A stretch of 37,116 nucleotides of DNA from Mogibacterium sp. (GTDB lineage Bacteria > Bacillota > Clostridia > Peptostreptococcales > Anaerovoracaceae), in assembly GCA_017432075.1 (NCBI GenBank), contig JAFRJV010000121.1:1-37116 (forward strand), given 5' to 3'. The translations under genes and the position numbers were made by a program. Below the pieces are notes generated by a model, which did no database searches, was not told the origin of the DNA, and saw only the letters and a program-made list of their open reading frames with translations. This document shows positions 7,549 through 15,974 of this stretch, piece by piece. Each line of letters starts with the position of its first letter. Within the stretch, counting starts at the first letter, position 1.

Positions 7549-9543
7549 GTGAAGGGTATATCGTCAGAAGAAAAGTACAGGATAATAGTTATAGGCGCCG
7601 GTCACGCGGGATGCGAGGCCGGTCTTGTTTGCGCGCGTCTCGGTATGGAGACTGCGATGTTCTGCACGGATATCGATTCGGTCGCCATGATGCCGTGCAA
7701 TCCGTCAATCGGCGGAACAGGCAAAGGACACCTTGTGCGCGAGGTCGATGCTCTTGGCGGAGAGATGGGTCTTAATATCGACAAGACCTTCATTCAGTCC
7801 AAGATGCTAAACACTTCAAAGGGCCCGGCAGTGCATTCACTGAGGGCTCAGGCAGATAAGGAAAAGTATCATCAGGAGATGCTGAAGACCATTCGCGAAC
7901 AGGAGCATCTTGAGCTTATCGAAGACGAAGTCACGGAATTGCTGCTCTCTGAACGCAGTGATTGCAATGATTCCGGAAAACCTGTGGAAAAGTTTGTCAG
8001 AGGTATCAGGACCTCATCAGGCAAAGAATACACTTGTGATGCGGTCATCTTCGCCACCGGAACTTTCCTTGCGGGAAAGATATTCATAGGTGACGATATA
8101 CGCATTTCGGGTCCGGGAGGTCTCCGTCCGGCAACCAAGCTGGGCGATAATCTCAGAGACCTCGGATTCCCTATCCGGAGGTTCAAGACAGGAACTCCGG
8201 CAAGGATGCACAAGGACACGCTTAACTACGATGCGATGACCGAGCAGCTCGGCGATGAAAAGATCGTTCCGTTCAGCTTCATGAACGAGGACAAGACTTA
8301 CGATATCGACCAGATCAGCTGCTGGCTTTCGTATACAAACGAGACTACACACAAGATCATACTTGATAATATAGAAAAGTCGGCCATGTATTCCGGAAAT
8401 ATTGTCGGAGTCGGCCCGAGATACTGTCCGTCTATCGAGGACAAAGTATCGCGATTCAAAGACAGAAAAAGGCATCAGCTTTTCGTCGAACCTGAGGGAC
8501 TAGACACTGATCTGATGTACATCCAGGGCATGAGTTCCAGTCTTCCGGAGGACGTGCAGCATGCATTCTATGCTACCATTCCGGGGCTTGAACATGCTGA
8601 AATTCTAAGCCCGGCCTACGCAATTGAATACGACTGCGTAGATCCCCTGTCGCTCAAACCGAGCCTTGAGAGCAAGCTGGTTGAAGGCATGTTCTGTGCC
8701 GGTCAGTTCAACGGAAGCTCGGGATATGAGGAGGCGGCAGCACAGGGCCTGCTTGCCGGCATCAATGCAGTCAGCAAGCTCAAGGGCAAAGAACCGCTCG
8801 TACTCAGGCGCGACCAGGGATATATAGGAGTTCTTATAGACGACCTCGTCACCAAAGGCACCAACGAGCCTTACCGCATAATGACTTCGAGAGCGGAATA
8901 CAGGCTTCTCCTCAGGCAGGACAACGCCGACAGAAGACTTACTGAGATCGGTTACAAATACGGTACGGTCACGGAAGAAAGATACAGAAGATATCTTGAA
9001 AAGAAGGAAAAGGTCGACGCAGAAGTCGCAAGACTCAGAGCAAAGAGAGTCGATATAGACACTTTCAGAGAGTTCCTATACGAGCATGAGATCCGCAGAG
9101 CAGAGGCTGCCTGCAATGGAGATCCGGATAAGCATGAACAGCTCGAAAGAAAGAAAAAGGAACTGGAAGAGACTCCGAATCAGTGCTTTGCAGATATCCT
9201 GAAGAGGCCGGCCATTTATTATAAAGACCTCGAAGATATAGATGACGAGACCAGACCTGCCCTCACAGAGAATGAGAAGACAGAAGTAGAGGTGATCCTT
9301 AAGTATGACGGTTATATCCGCAAGCAGATCAACGAGGTGGAAAAGCTCAGAAGCCTTGAGGATAAAAAGCTCAGCGAGACGCTGGACTATCACGCCATCG
9401 GAGGCTTAAGGCTGGAAGCGAGACAGAAGCTTTCGGATATCCGCCCTATCACAGTCGGTCAGGCGAGCCGCATATCAGGCGTCTCCCCTGCTGACATAAA
9501 CGTATTGCTCGTATATCTAGAAAAAGAGATGCGCAGCCGGTAA
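7549..9543 (+). CDS. mnmG: tRNA uridine-5-carboxymethylaminomethyl synthesis enzyme MnmG (GidA)
   Basis: MnmG is the FAD- and NADH-using partner of MnmE in modifying the wobble uridine of tRNAs. The FAD-binding motif [12 protein letters not shown] sits near the N-terminus, followed by the family signatures [16 protein letters not shown] and [36 protein letters not shown] and [16 protein letters not shown] lie in the middle and C-terminal parts. I choose the GTG at 7549, giving 664 residues, because AAGGA lies 8 nt upstream and the likely promoter -10 overlaps the ATG at 7513. That ATG would add 12 residues and has only a weak GTGG ahead. The protein is slightly longer than the common 620-640 residues, partly from an N-terminal tail and partly from an insert near the [12 protein letters not shown] segment. 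The usual mnmE-mnmG adjacency is broken by the reverse-strand toxin-antitoxin pair. Confidence 0.95.
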   Translation: MKGISSEEKYRIIVIGAGHAGCEAGLVCARLGMETAMFCTDIDSVAMMPCNPSIGGTGKGHLVREVDALGGEMGLNIDKTFIQSKMLNTSKGPAVHSLRAQADKEKYHQEMLKTIREQEHLELIEDEVTELLLSERSDCNDSGKPVEKFVRGIRTSSGKEYTCDAVIFATGTFLAGKIFIGDDIRISGPGGLRPATKLGDNLRDLGFPIRRFKTGTPARMHKDTLNYDAMTEQLGDEKIVPFSFMNEDKTYDIDQISCWLSYTNETTHKIILDNIEKSAMYSGNIVGVGPRYCPSIEDKVSRFKDRKRHQLFVEPEGLDTDLMYIQGMSSSLPEDVQHAFYATIPGLEHAEILSPAYAIEYDCVDPLSLKPSLESKLVEGMFCAGQFNGSSGYEEAAAQGLLAGINAVSKLKGKEPLVLRRDQGYIGVLIDDLVTKGTNEPYRIMTSRAEYRLLLRQDNADRRLTEIGYKYGTVTEERYRRYLEKKEKVDAEVARLRAKRVDIDTFREFLYEHEIRRAEAACNGDPDKHEQLERKKKELEETPNQCFADILKRPAIYYKDLEDIDDETRPALTENEKTEVEVILKYDGYIRKQINEVEKLRSLEDKKLSETLDYHAIGGLRLEARQKLSDIRPITVGQASRISGVSPADINVLLVYLEKEMRSR

Positions 9544-9548
9544 TTTAA

Positions 9549-9644
9549 AGGCTTTTCAAGCGCTTCGCTCACGTGCTTCGTCGCCGGGAACGCCATCTCG
9601 TTCGGCCTTGCTTCGCAATGTTCGCTTATCGCTTAAAAAGACCT
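9549..9644. repeat. Dispersed palindromic repeat, copy A (short)
   Basis: The block starts 6 nt after mnmG and has imperfect terminal inverted repeats: AGGCTTTTCAAGCG (9549-9562) against CGCTTAAAAAGACCT (9630-9644). Its inner sequence at 9592-9616 (GCCATCTCGTTCG followed by GCCTTGCTTCGC) matches copy B at 23407-23431 in 24 of 25 positions. The tails at 9545-9548 and 9645-9675 hold no gene. It may act as an mnmG transcript end, but there is no clean T-tract. Confidence 0.75.
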
Positions 9645-9675
9645 GGATTGTCCGGTACTTATTATTAATAAAATA

Positions 9676-10329
9676 ATGAATACAGAATCTAATCTAATTA
9701 TTAATACACTTAAGACTAAGTTTGGTGAGCAGAAGGCAGCTGCTCTTCTCGCCTACCTTGACCTTGTACTTGTCAGAAATGAGCATATAAATCTCACTGC
9801 AGTCAGAGACCGCGATGAGGCTCTTGTAAAGCATGTGCTCGATTCTCTTGCCATTGTTGATCTGCCTGAATACGAAAAAGCAGAAACTATCATTGATGTA
9901 GGCACCGGCGCAGGATTTCCGGGCGCTCTGCTCGCGATCGTCAGTCCTGAAAAGGAATTTACCCTTCTCGACTCCACTCTCAAGCGTCTTAAAGTAATAG
10001 ATGAGTTTGCACAGACTCTGAATATAAACAATCTTAGAACAGTGCATGCCCGTGCTGAGGAGATATCAAGAAAGCCTGAATACAACGAGTCTTTCGATAT
10101 CTGCGTATCCAGGGCAGTAGCTAATCTTGAAAAGCTTTCAGGATGGTGCCTCCCTTTCGTCAGAAAAGGGGGACAATTCATTGCATATAAAGGAGAGAAT
10201 TACGAGGAAGAGCTTCAGCAGGCAGCTAAAGCTCTTAAGAAGAACAAAGCTCACCTCTCCTATACAGAATCCTATAAAGACGTGCCGGAAGAGATCTCCG
10301 GACACGTGCTTCTGGTAATCTCCAAATAA
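9676..10329 (+). CDS. rsmG: 16S rRNA (guanine527-N7)-methyltransferase RsmG
   Basis: RsmG (GidB) methylates N7 of G527 in 16S rRNA using S-adenosylmethionine. The 217 residues fit the family. HINLTAVRD and VKHVLDSLAI come first, then the SAM-binding loop DVGTGAGFPG (74-83), then CVSRAVANLEKL and GGQFIAYKG. The ATG at 9676 is the only start that fits family alignments. No Shine-Dalgarno sequence is visible in the AT-rich TTATTATTAATAAAATA ahead of it, which is unusual in this window. It follows the palindromic repeat behind mnmG and ends 2 nt before the first parS site. The order mnmE-mnmG-rsmG-parA-parB is the classic near-oriC arrangement. Confidence 0.95.
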   Translation: MNTESNLIINTLKTKFGEQKAAALLAYLDLVLVRNEHINLTAVRDRDEALVKHVLDSLAIVDLPEYEKAETIIDVGTGAGFPGALLAIVSPEKEFTLLDSTLKRLKVIDEFAQTLNINNLRTVHARAEEISRKPEYNESFDICVSRAVANLEKLSGWCLPFVRKGGQFIAYKGENYEEELQQAAKALKKNKAHLSYTESYKDVPEEISGHVLLVISK

Positions 10330-10331
10330 AA

Positions 10332-10347
10332 TGTTTCACGGGAAACA
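10332..10347. promoter_or_regulatory. parS: parS centromere site 1
   Basis: TGTTTCACGGGAAACA matches the conserved bacterial parS palindrome TGTTTCACGTGAAACA at 15 of 16 positions (G instead of T at position 10). It is embedded in a longer near-palindrome, AATGTTTCACGGGAAACATT. It lies between rsmG and parA, where ParB (Spo0J) nucleation sites are common. Confidence 0.85.
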
Positions 10348-10391
10348 TTGTTCCTGAATATAGCCTAAGAACATCTCATCGTTCACAAAAA

Positions 10392-10407
10392 TGTTTCACG
10401 GGAAACA
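10392..10407. promoter_or_regulatory. parS: parS centromere site 2
   Basis: This is an exact copy of site 1, carrying the same T-to-G change in the core and placed exactly 60 bp further on. The remaining AT-rich gap to parA (10408-10595) holds a TATAAT box at 10544-10549 with no good -35. A small hairpin, CGGGA / TCCCG (10567-10571 and 10578-10582), sits just ahead of the AGGAGG of parA. Confidence 0.85.
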
Positions 10408-10595
10408 TTGCGAGCTTCTATATATAGTGGTTAGTTTTCTTTTATAACACAATTTGCATTTTGCATTTATTAAAGGCCACTAAAATCACGGAAAATACAC
10501 ACAATAGCCACATAAGATGTAGAAAACCCAAAGATATTTGGCGTATAATACACGGAAGTGTTTAATCGGGAACTATGTCCCGCAGGAGGTAATTA

Positions 10596-11381
10596 ATGGG
10601 CAAGGCTATTGCTATTTTTAATCAAAAGGGCGGTGTAGGAAAGACAACCACCAACATCAACCTGGCAGCGTGTCTGGCGCGCAGGGGAAAGAAGGTCCTT
10701 ATGGTGGACATCGATCCGCAGGGTAATACGACCAGCGGTATCGGTATTCGCAAGAGGACTCTGAAATCCACCCTGTATGACGCTCTCATAGATACGGACT
10801 TTGATGTAAGAAAAGCTGTACTGCCAACAAATACTGAGAACCTTTTCCTCATACCTGCAAGCGTTGATCTTGCAGGCGCGGAGGTAGAATTGGCTCAGCT
10901 TGAAGGCCGCGAACGCAGGCTCAAGAGAGTCATCGACGCTGTAAGAGACGATTACGACTATATACTGGTCGACTGCCCTCCTTCACTGGGTATTCTGACC
11001 ATCAACTCGCTCACGGCTGTCAACAGCGTTCTCATCCCTATCCAGTGCGAATTCTATGCTCTTGAGGGAGTCAGCCAGCTCATAAGCACCATCGAAAAGG
11101 TAAAAGAAAGACTGAATCCGGGTCTTTACATAGACGGAGTCATTCTGAGCATGTTTGATGGAAGAACTAACCTCTCCCAGGCTGTTGTCGCAGACGTAAG
11201 AAACTTCTTCGGACCGGCCATGTACCACACGATAATTCCGCGTAACGTAAGGCTGGCAGAGGCCCCTAGCTTCGGTAAGCCGATCATAGACTATGACCCG
11301 AAGGCGCAGGGCGCTAAGGCATACCAGGAATTCACCAAGGAATTTCTGGCCAGAGAAAGAGCAAGAAAGAGAGCGAAGTAA
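10596..11381 (+). CDS. parA: Chromosome-partitioning ATPase ParA (Soj)
   Basis: ParA/Soj is a DNA-binding Walker ATPase that, with ParB and parS, drives origin segregation and in Firmicutes also tunes DnaA activity. The 261 residues show the deviant Walker A motif KGGVGKTT (11-18). VDIDPQGNTTSGIG, LVDCPPSLG and the C-terminal IPRNVRLAEAPSFGKP segment follow. A strong AGGAGG lies 6 nt before the ATG, and a TATAAT box at 10544-10549 probably belongs to its promoter. It is followed after 2 nt by parB, so both are translated from one message. Nothing suggests a plasmid origin; the surrounding genes are all chromosomal core genes. Confidence 0.97.
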   Translation: MGKAIAIFNQKGGVGKTTTNINLAACLARRGKKVLMVDIDPQGNTTSGIGIRKRTLKSTLYDALIDTDFDVRKAVLPTNTENLFLIPASVDLAGAEVELAQLEGRERRLKRVIDAVRDDYDYILVDCPPSLGILTINSLTAVNSVLIPIQCEFYALEGVSQLISTIEKVKERLNPGLYIDGVILSMFDGRTNLSQAVVADVRNFFGPAMYHTIIPRNVRLAEAPSFGKPIIDYDPKAQGAKAYQEFTKEFLARERARKRAK

Positions 11382-11383
11382 CA

Positions 11384-12325
11384 ATGGCCAAGAAAGCAGG
11401 ACTGGGGAGAGGCCTGGATGCACTATTTGCTGATGCAGCCCCGGTAGAAGAAGCAAGGAGACCTGTTGGCGCGGATGAAGGGAAATCATCAAAAGCGTCA
11501 GACGATACAGAAAATGAGGACAGGGTCCTCTACGTAGATATAAACGACATCAGACCAAACAGCGCCCAGCCGCGTAAGTATTTCGACGAGGCCAAGCTCG
11601 GTGAGCTGGCAAATTCGATCAAAACGAACGGAGTCATCCAGCCTCTCATAGTCAGAGAGAGCTCCAATGGCTACGAGCTGGTAGCCGGAGAAAGAAGATG
11701 GCGTGCAGCCAGGATGTCCGGCATGAGAACGGTCCCTTGCATCGTAAGGAACTTCGACGATAAGCAGAATGCAATCGTCGCGATCATCGAAAACATGCAG
11801 AGAGAAGACCTCAATCCAATTGAAGAGGCCCTGGGACTCAAGTCGATGACAGAGAAATACGGTTTCACACAGGAGCAGGTTTCCGCTTCGCTCGGAAGAA
11901 GCCGTACATATATCACGAACAGCATAAGGCTGCTCAAACTGCCTGAAGAGATACAGCAGTACGTGTCAAGCGGACAAATGTCCGCGGCACACGGAAGAAC
12001 TATCATAAACATCCCTGACAAGGCAAAGCAGAAGGAAATCGCTGACAAGATCATCCGCAATGATCTGTCCGTAAGAGCTACCGAAAGGCTTGCTGAAAAG
12101 GTAAAGGATGAGCTGAGGCCTGAGCGCAAGAAGCGCAAAAAGGCTTCTGATACAGACAAGGCGAAATCTGCAGAGATCGCTGCTGTCGAAAGAGAACTCA
12201 TGACGCTGCTTGGCACAAAAGTGCACATCGACGGCGATGACAAAAAGGGAAAAATCGAGCTCGAGTATTACAGCCTCGATGAGCTCAACAGGCTTATCGA
12301 CTCGCTGAGGGATGCCTTCAGATAG
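11384..12325 (+). CDS. parB: Chromosome-partitioning protein ParB (Spo0J)
   Basis: ParB binds parS, loads CTP and spreads along DNA as a sliding clamp to form the partition complex. The 313 residues begin AKKAGLGRGLDALF, the ParA-interacting tail. IRPNSAQPRKYFDE and the CTP-binding motif GYELVAGERRWRAA (96-109) follow, then ENMQREDLNPIEEA (136-149). A helix-turn-helix lies at about 161-190 (FTQEQVSASLGRSRTYITNS). The C-terminal dimerisation region is about 260-313, after a Lys-rich linker at about 240-262. The two nearby parS copies carry the same unusual core base, so the recognition helix of this ParB may be matched to it. It lies 2 nt after parA. Confidence 0.96.
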   Translation: MAKKAGLGRGLDALFADAAPVEEARRPVGADEGKSSKASDDTENEDRVLYVDINDIRPNSAQPRKYFDEAKLGELANSIKTNGVIQPLIVRESSNGYELVAGERRWRAARMSGMRTVPCIVRNFDDKQNAIVAIIENMQREDLNPIEEALGLKSMTEKYGFTQEQVSASLGRSRTYITNSIRLLKLPEEIQQYVSSGQMSAAHGRTIINIPDKAKQKEIADKIIRNDLSVRATERLAEKVKDELRPERKKRKKASDTDKAKSAEIAAVERELMTLLGTKVHIDGDDKKGKIELEYYSLDELNRLIDSLRDAFR

Positions 12326-12337
12326 AGAGGAGAAGTC

Positions 12338-14134
12338 ATGGACAATCAATATATCAATTCGCTTCCGTTCCCGGCTTGTACAGTAGACCCCGGCGGCATA
12401 GTATCCGGCGCCAATCCGCTCATGAAGAATGTTTTCGTCTATGAGGACATAGTCGGATCCAAATTCTTCACACTGACGGGTATCAAGCGTGAACAGCTCC
12501 TGAGTGCCAACACTGAGGAGAGGATCCTTGACCGCAATGACAAGCTGTTCAAGCTCTGGGTCAACGAGGATCCTAAAGAGGACGAGGACATAGTCGTATT
12601 CTTCGACGAAGCGACTGCAAGAGAGTCGTTCAAGAGCAAGCTCGAAAGCGACAGGGCTGCGATCGTGTATATCAACATCGATAACTACGATGAACTGATC
12701 GCAAGCTCACCGGAGGATCTCAGAAGACTCATTCCGGCGCAGATCGACGGACTTCTCCGTAAATGGGGAGACTCGTTTGAGTCACCTGTCATCAGCACAT
12801 GGGACGACAGGTACGTCATGTATACGACCCGCGGACAGCTGAATCGCATGATAGAAGAGAACTTCAGCATTCTTGACGAGGTCAGGAACCTGGAGTCGAA
12901 GATCGACTTCCCGGCTTCTATAAGCCTTGGAATAGGAGTGTCCGGCGTCTCGCTGATAGAATCGACTGAGCTGGCGGAAGCAGCACTTGAGCTTGCGCTC
13001 GGACGCGGAGGCGACCAGGCAGTAGTAAAGACCGACGACGGTACAAACTATTATGGCGGAACGCTCCTTTCACTCGAAAAGAACAACCGCAGTAAGCCGA
13101 GAGTCATAGCTCACGCCATGAAAGCGCTTATAGAGGATGCCGACAAGGTGTTCATCATGGGGCACAAATGGCCGGACATGGATGCTTTCGGATCGGCACT
13201 GGGAGCCAGCGCGATATGCAGCTTCCTCGGCAAGGATTCATACATCGTCATAGAGAAGCACAATGAAGCGCTCGATACCATCTATGACAAAGCAGTGGAT
13301 GCTGATAATTATCAGATAATCAAGCCTGAAAAAGCGCTCCGCATGGTGACAGATATGTCGCTGCTCATCATCGTAGACACCAACCGACCAATGCTGGTTG
13401 AGTGCTCGGAGCTGGCGGATGCCTGCAAGACGAGGGTCGTTATCGACCATCACAGGCTGGCAGCAGATTCGTACCACAATTCGGCGGTCGCCTATGTGGA
13501 AAGCTACGCATCATCGGCAAGCGAACTGATGGCAGAGCTGATGCAGCACTTCTCGCAGAAGCGCTTTATCAGCAAGTTCGAGGCAGAAGCGATGCTCGCA
13601 GGTATCATGGTAGACTCCAACAACTTCTCCGGAAGGACCGGAGTCAGAACCTTCGAGGCAGCTTCGTGGCTCAAGCGCGGCGGTGCAGACAGCACCGAAG
13701 TCAAGAAGTACTTCCAGGTAAGACAGGAGGACTTCCTTGCAAAGGCAAACGCGATAGTCGGAGCGGAATTCGCTCCTGACGGAATCGTGTACGCCATAAC
13801 CGAAGGAACAACAAACAACATACAGATCATCAATGCACAGGTCGCTGACGAGCTGATGACGGTAAAAGGCACAAAGGCATCGTTCGTTCTCGGACGGAAC
13901 GCGAGAGGCCAGACCGTAGTGAGCGCAAGGTCTCTGGGTGAGATCAACGTACAGTCGCTTATGGAAAAGCTAGGTGGAGGCGGACACTTTACCTCTGCTG
14001 CGGTCCAGACCGATGAACCGCTTGCGGAAGTGCTGGCACGCATAAAGAAGGGCATCAAGGACGCTTTCGACAAGGAAGAGGAAGAGCGCAGACGCGCCAT
14101 GAGCAAAACTCAGGAAATTGAACTGATCAGATGA
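12338..14134 (+). CDS. gdpP: GdpP-like c-di-AMP phosphodiesterase lacking membrane anchors
   Basis: GdpP (YybT) hydrolyses c-di-AMP to pApA through a DHH/DHHA1 domain. In this 598-residue protein a PAS-like segment starts immediately (about 10-90). A degenerate GGDEF domain follows (about 100-235, ending LGRGGDQAVV), then the catalytic part. Active-site residues are intact: GHKWPDMDAFG (His276, Asp280, Asp282), VDTNRP (Asp347), DHHR (Asp370-His372) and the DHHA1 motif GGGGHFTSAA (546-555). The usual two N-terminal transmembrane helices are missing: GGAG and the ATG are only 12 nt after parB, leaving no room for them. The enzyme should therefore be soluble. It precedes rplI and dnaB, as gdpP does in Bacillus, which supports the assignment. 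Confidence 0.92.
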   Translation: MDNQYINSLPFPACTVDPGGIVSGANPLMKNVFVYEDIVGSKFFTLTGIKREQLLSANTEERILDRNDKLFKLWVNEDPKEDEDIVVFFDEATARESFKSKLESDRAAIVYINIDNYDELIASSPEDLRRLIPAQIDGLLRKWGDSFESPVISTWDDRYVMYTTRGQLNRMIEENFSILDEVRNLESKIDFPASISLGIGVSGVSLIESTELAEAALELALGRGGDQAVVKTDDGTNYYGGTLLSLEKNNRSKPRVIAHAMKALIEDADKVFIMGHKWPDMDAFGSALGASAICSFLGKDSYIVIEKHNEALDTIYDKAVDADNYQIIKPEKALRMVTDMSLLIIVDTNRPMLVECSELADACKTRVVIDHHRLAADSYHNSAVAYVESYASSASELMAELMQHFSQKRFISKFEAEAMLAGIMVDSNNFSGRTGVRTFEAASWLKRGGADSTEVKKYFQVRQEDFLAKANAIVGAEFAPDGIVYAITEGTTNNIQIINAQVADELMTVKGTKASFVLGRNARGQTVVSARSLGEINVQSLMEKLGGGGHFTSAAVQTDEPLAEVLARIKKGIKDAFDKEEEERRRAMSKTQEIELIR

Positions 14135-14158
14135 TCCGGAAAGACGGAGGAAAATATA

Positions 14159-14608
14159 ATGGAAGTCATTTTGAAACAGGATGTCAAGGGAACAGGTAAA
14201 GCCGGTCAGATAGTAAAGGTAAGCGACGGTTACGCACGCAACAAGCTGATACCGGGAGGACTCGCAGTTGAAGCGACTCCGGCCAACAAGAAGGCGATCG
14301 AGAGAGAAAAGGCAAAGGCCAAAGAGAAATACGAGGCGGATAAGGCCGCAGCTCTTGATCTTGCAAATCAGCTTTCGGATAAGATCGTCGTAGTAAAGAC
14401 AAAGGTCGGCGAAAACGGAAGACTTTTCGGCGCAATCACTTCCAAGGAAGTAGCCGCTGCGATCACTGAGCAGACAGGCATCGAAGTCGACAAGAGAAAG
14501 ATCATTCTCGACAAGCCTATCAAGGAGACAGGCGTTGAGACACTTGAGATCAAGCTGTTCCAGGATATAAAAGCCAAGGTGGTCGTCAAGATCGAAGGCG
14601 GAAAGTAA
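14159..14608 (+). CDS. rplI: Large ribosomal subunit protein bL9
   Basis: bL9 binds 23S rRNA near the L1 stalk and helps keep the reading frame. The 149 residues begin [19 protein letters not shown] and continue [20 protein letters not shown], the conserved N-terminal domain. A long Lys/Ala-rich connecting helix (about 42-75) leads to the C-terminal domain with [14 protein letters not shown] and [19 protein letters not shown] precedes the ATG. The gap from gdpP is 24 nt and dnaB starts 2 nt after the stop, so this is the conserved gdpP-rplI-dnaB operon. Confidence 0.97.
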   Translation: MEVILKQDVKGTGKAGQIVKVSDGYARNKLIPGGLAVEATPANKKAIEREKAKAKEKYEADKAAALDLANQLSDKIVVVKTKVGENGRLFGAITSKEVAAAITEQTGIEVDKRKIILDKPIKETGVETLEIKLFQDIKAKVVVKIEGGK

Positions 14609-14610
14609 AA

Positions 14611-15969
14611 ATGGACGAAGAAAGAAAAGACGTACTGCTTCCGCCGGTAGATATAGACGCCGAGAAAGCAGTGCTGGGTTCCATGCTCAAAAACCAGGAT
14701 GCCAGAGCCGATGTCAGCGCGATGCTCAGAGCTGAGGATTTCTACCTCAAGGAGCATCAGGAGATATACAGGACCATGCTCGACATGGATCAGAGAGGCA
14801 CAGGCATCGATATAACAACGGTGTACTCCGCCCTGAAGCAGAGAAAGACCGCCGACATGGTAGGCGGTATCACATATCTGAGCAGGCTGATGGACGAGGC
14901 CATCGTTCCTTCGAATGCCCGCTATTACGCTGAGACCGTCTCGGACAAGTCCAAGATGAGACAGCTGATAACAGAGGCAGAGTCAATAAGGGATGCAGCG
15001 TATTCGTCCGAACTCCCGCCTGAAGACATTCTCGACAACGCTGAGCAGCGCATCCTCGAGATCGCGCACAAAGCCCAGCGCAGCAGCTATGTAGATATCA
15101 ACGATGTGCTTTTCGAGAACATCAAACAGCTGCAGGAACTGGAGAAGAACGGCAACGACAAGGGCATCCCGACAGGCTTCAGGGATGTCGACAAGATCCT
15201 CGGCGGATTCCAGAAGACAGACCTTATTATCCTTGCTGCCAGACCGGGTGTCGGCAAGACGGCATGGGCCCTCAACGTAGCGGAACATGCGGCTTCGATC
15301 GGCAAAAAGGTGATGGTGTTCAGCCTTGAGATGGCCAACACCCAGCTCGGCGAGAGACTGCTCTCCATGACTTCGAGCGTGCCTCTGGAGCACATCCACA
15401 AGGGCGAGATCTCGATGGAAGAATGGGAGGATCTTTCCGCAGCACAGGACAGCTTTTACGGATACGACATGGTCATCGACGAATCGTCAGTGATCACGCC
15501 GGTAGAGATGAAAAACAAATGCCGCCGCTTCAAGCAGGAGAAGGGCGACCTGGATCTGGTCGTCATCGACTATCTCCAGCTGATGAGCATGGGCGGATAC
15601 AGAATAGAACAGCGTGAAAAAGAGATCGCGGCCATCACAAGATCGATCAAGATCATGGCCAAGGAGCTCGAATGTGCGGTAATACTGCTGTCGCAGCTCT
15701 CCAGAGGACCTGAGCAGCGCGGAGGCGATCACATGCCGAAGCTGTCTGACCTCAGAGACTCCGGTGCGATCGAGCAGGACGCAGACGTTGTCATCTTCCT
15801 CAAGAGAGATGATTACTACAGCTCCGAAGATGAAAGAGCAAACATTGACGAGAGCACAGGCCTCACCTGCGCGGTCAATATTGCCAAGCACAGAAACGGT
15901 CCGGTCGGAATAGCAAATCTGACATGGATCCCAAGATACGTAAAATTCGGCAACATGGCGAGAGAGTAA
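14611..15969 (+). CDS. dnaB: Replicative DNA helicase DnaB
   Basis: DnaB (called DnaC in Bacillus) is the hexameric replication-fork helicase. The 452 residues have the helical N-terminal domain (PPVDIDAEKAVLGSML ... SNARYYAETV) and the RecA-like motor. Walker A is ARPGVGKTAWA (210-220), then FSLEMANTQLGERL, Walker B LVVIDYLQLM (316-325), the LLSQLSRGPEQR segment and DLRDSGAIEQDADVV. The C-terminal KHRNGPVG arginine-finger region is also present. No intein is present, although this family often carries one. The reading frame starts 2 nt after rplI. The next gene, a DnaD-DnaI_N-like protein, probably acts as its loader or partner. Confidence 0.97.
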   Translation: MDEERKDVLLPPVDIDAEKAVLGSMLKNQDARADVSAMLRAEDFYLKEHQEIYRTMLDMDQRGTGIDITTVYSALKQRKTADMVGGITYLSRLMDEAIVPSNARYYAETVSDKSKMRQLITEAESIRDAAYSSELPPEDILDNAEQRILEIAHKAQRSSYVDINDVLFENIKQLQELEKNGNDKGIPTGFRDVDKILGGFQKTDLIILAARPGVGKTAWALNVAEHAASIGKKVMVFSLEMANTQLGERLLSMTSSVPLEHIHKGEISMEEWEDLSAAQDSFYGYDMVIDESSVITPVEMKNKCRRFKQEKGDLDLVVIDYLQLMSMGGYRIEQREKEIAAITRSIKIMAKELECAVILLSQLSRGPEQRGGDHMPKLSDLRDSGAIEQDADVVIFLKRDDYYSSEDERANIDESTGLTCAVNIAKHRNGPVGIANLTWIPRYVKFGNMARE

Positions 15970-15974
15970 GAGCT

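Noticed and set aside
9545-9675. Palindromic repeats considered as CRISPR or tRNA-like sequences
   Set aside because: There are no regularly spaced repeats with unique spacers, and no cloverleaf with CCA or TPsiC-like arm in any of the three copies.
10408-10560. AT-rich gap before parA considered as oriC
   Set aside because: No cluster of TTATNCACA DnaA boxes was found and dnaA is not in the window. The gene order only suggests that oriC is nearby.
15924-15974. Longer N-terminus for the DnaD-DnaI_N protein
   Set aside because: It overlaps the dnaB coding end by 46 nt and adds a non-homologous stretch; the ATG at 15975 fits the spacing of the operon.
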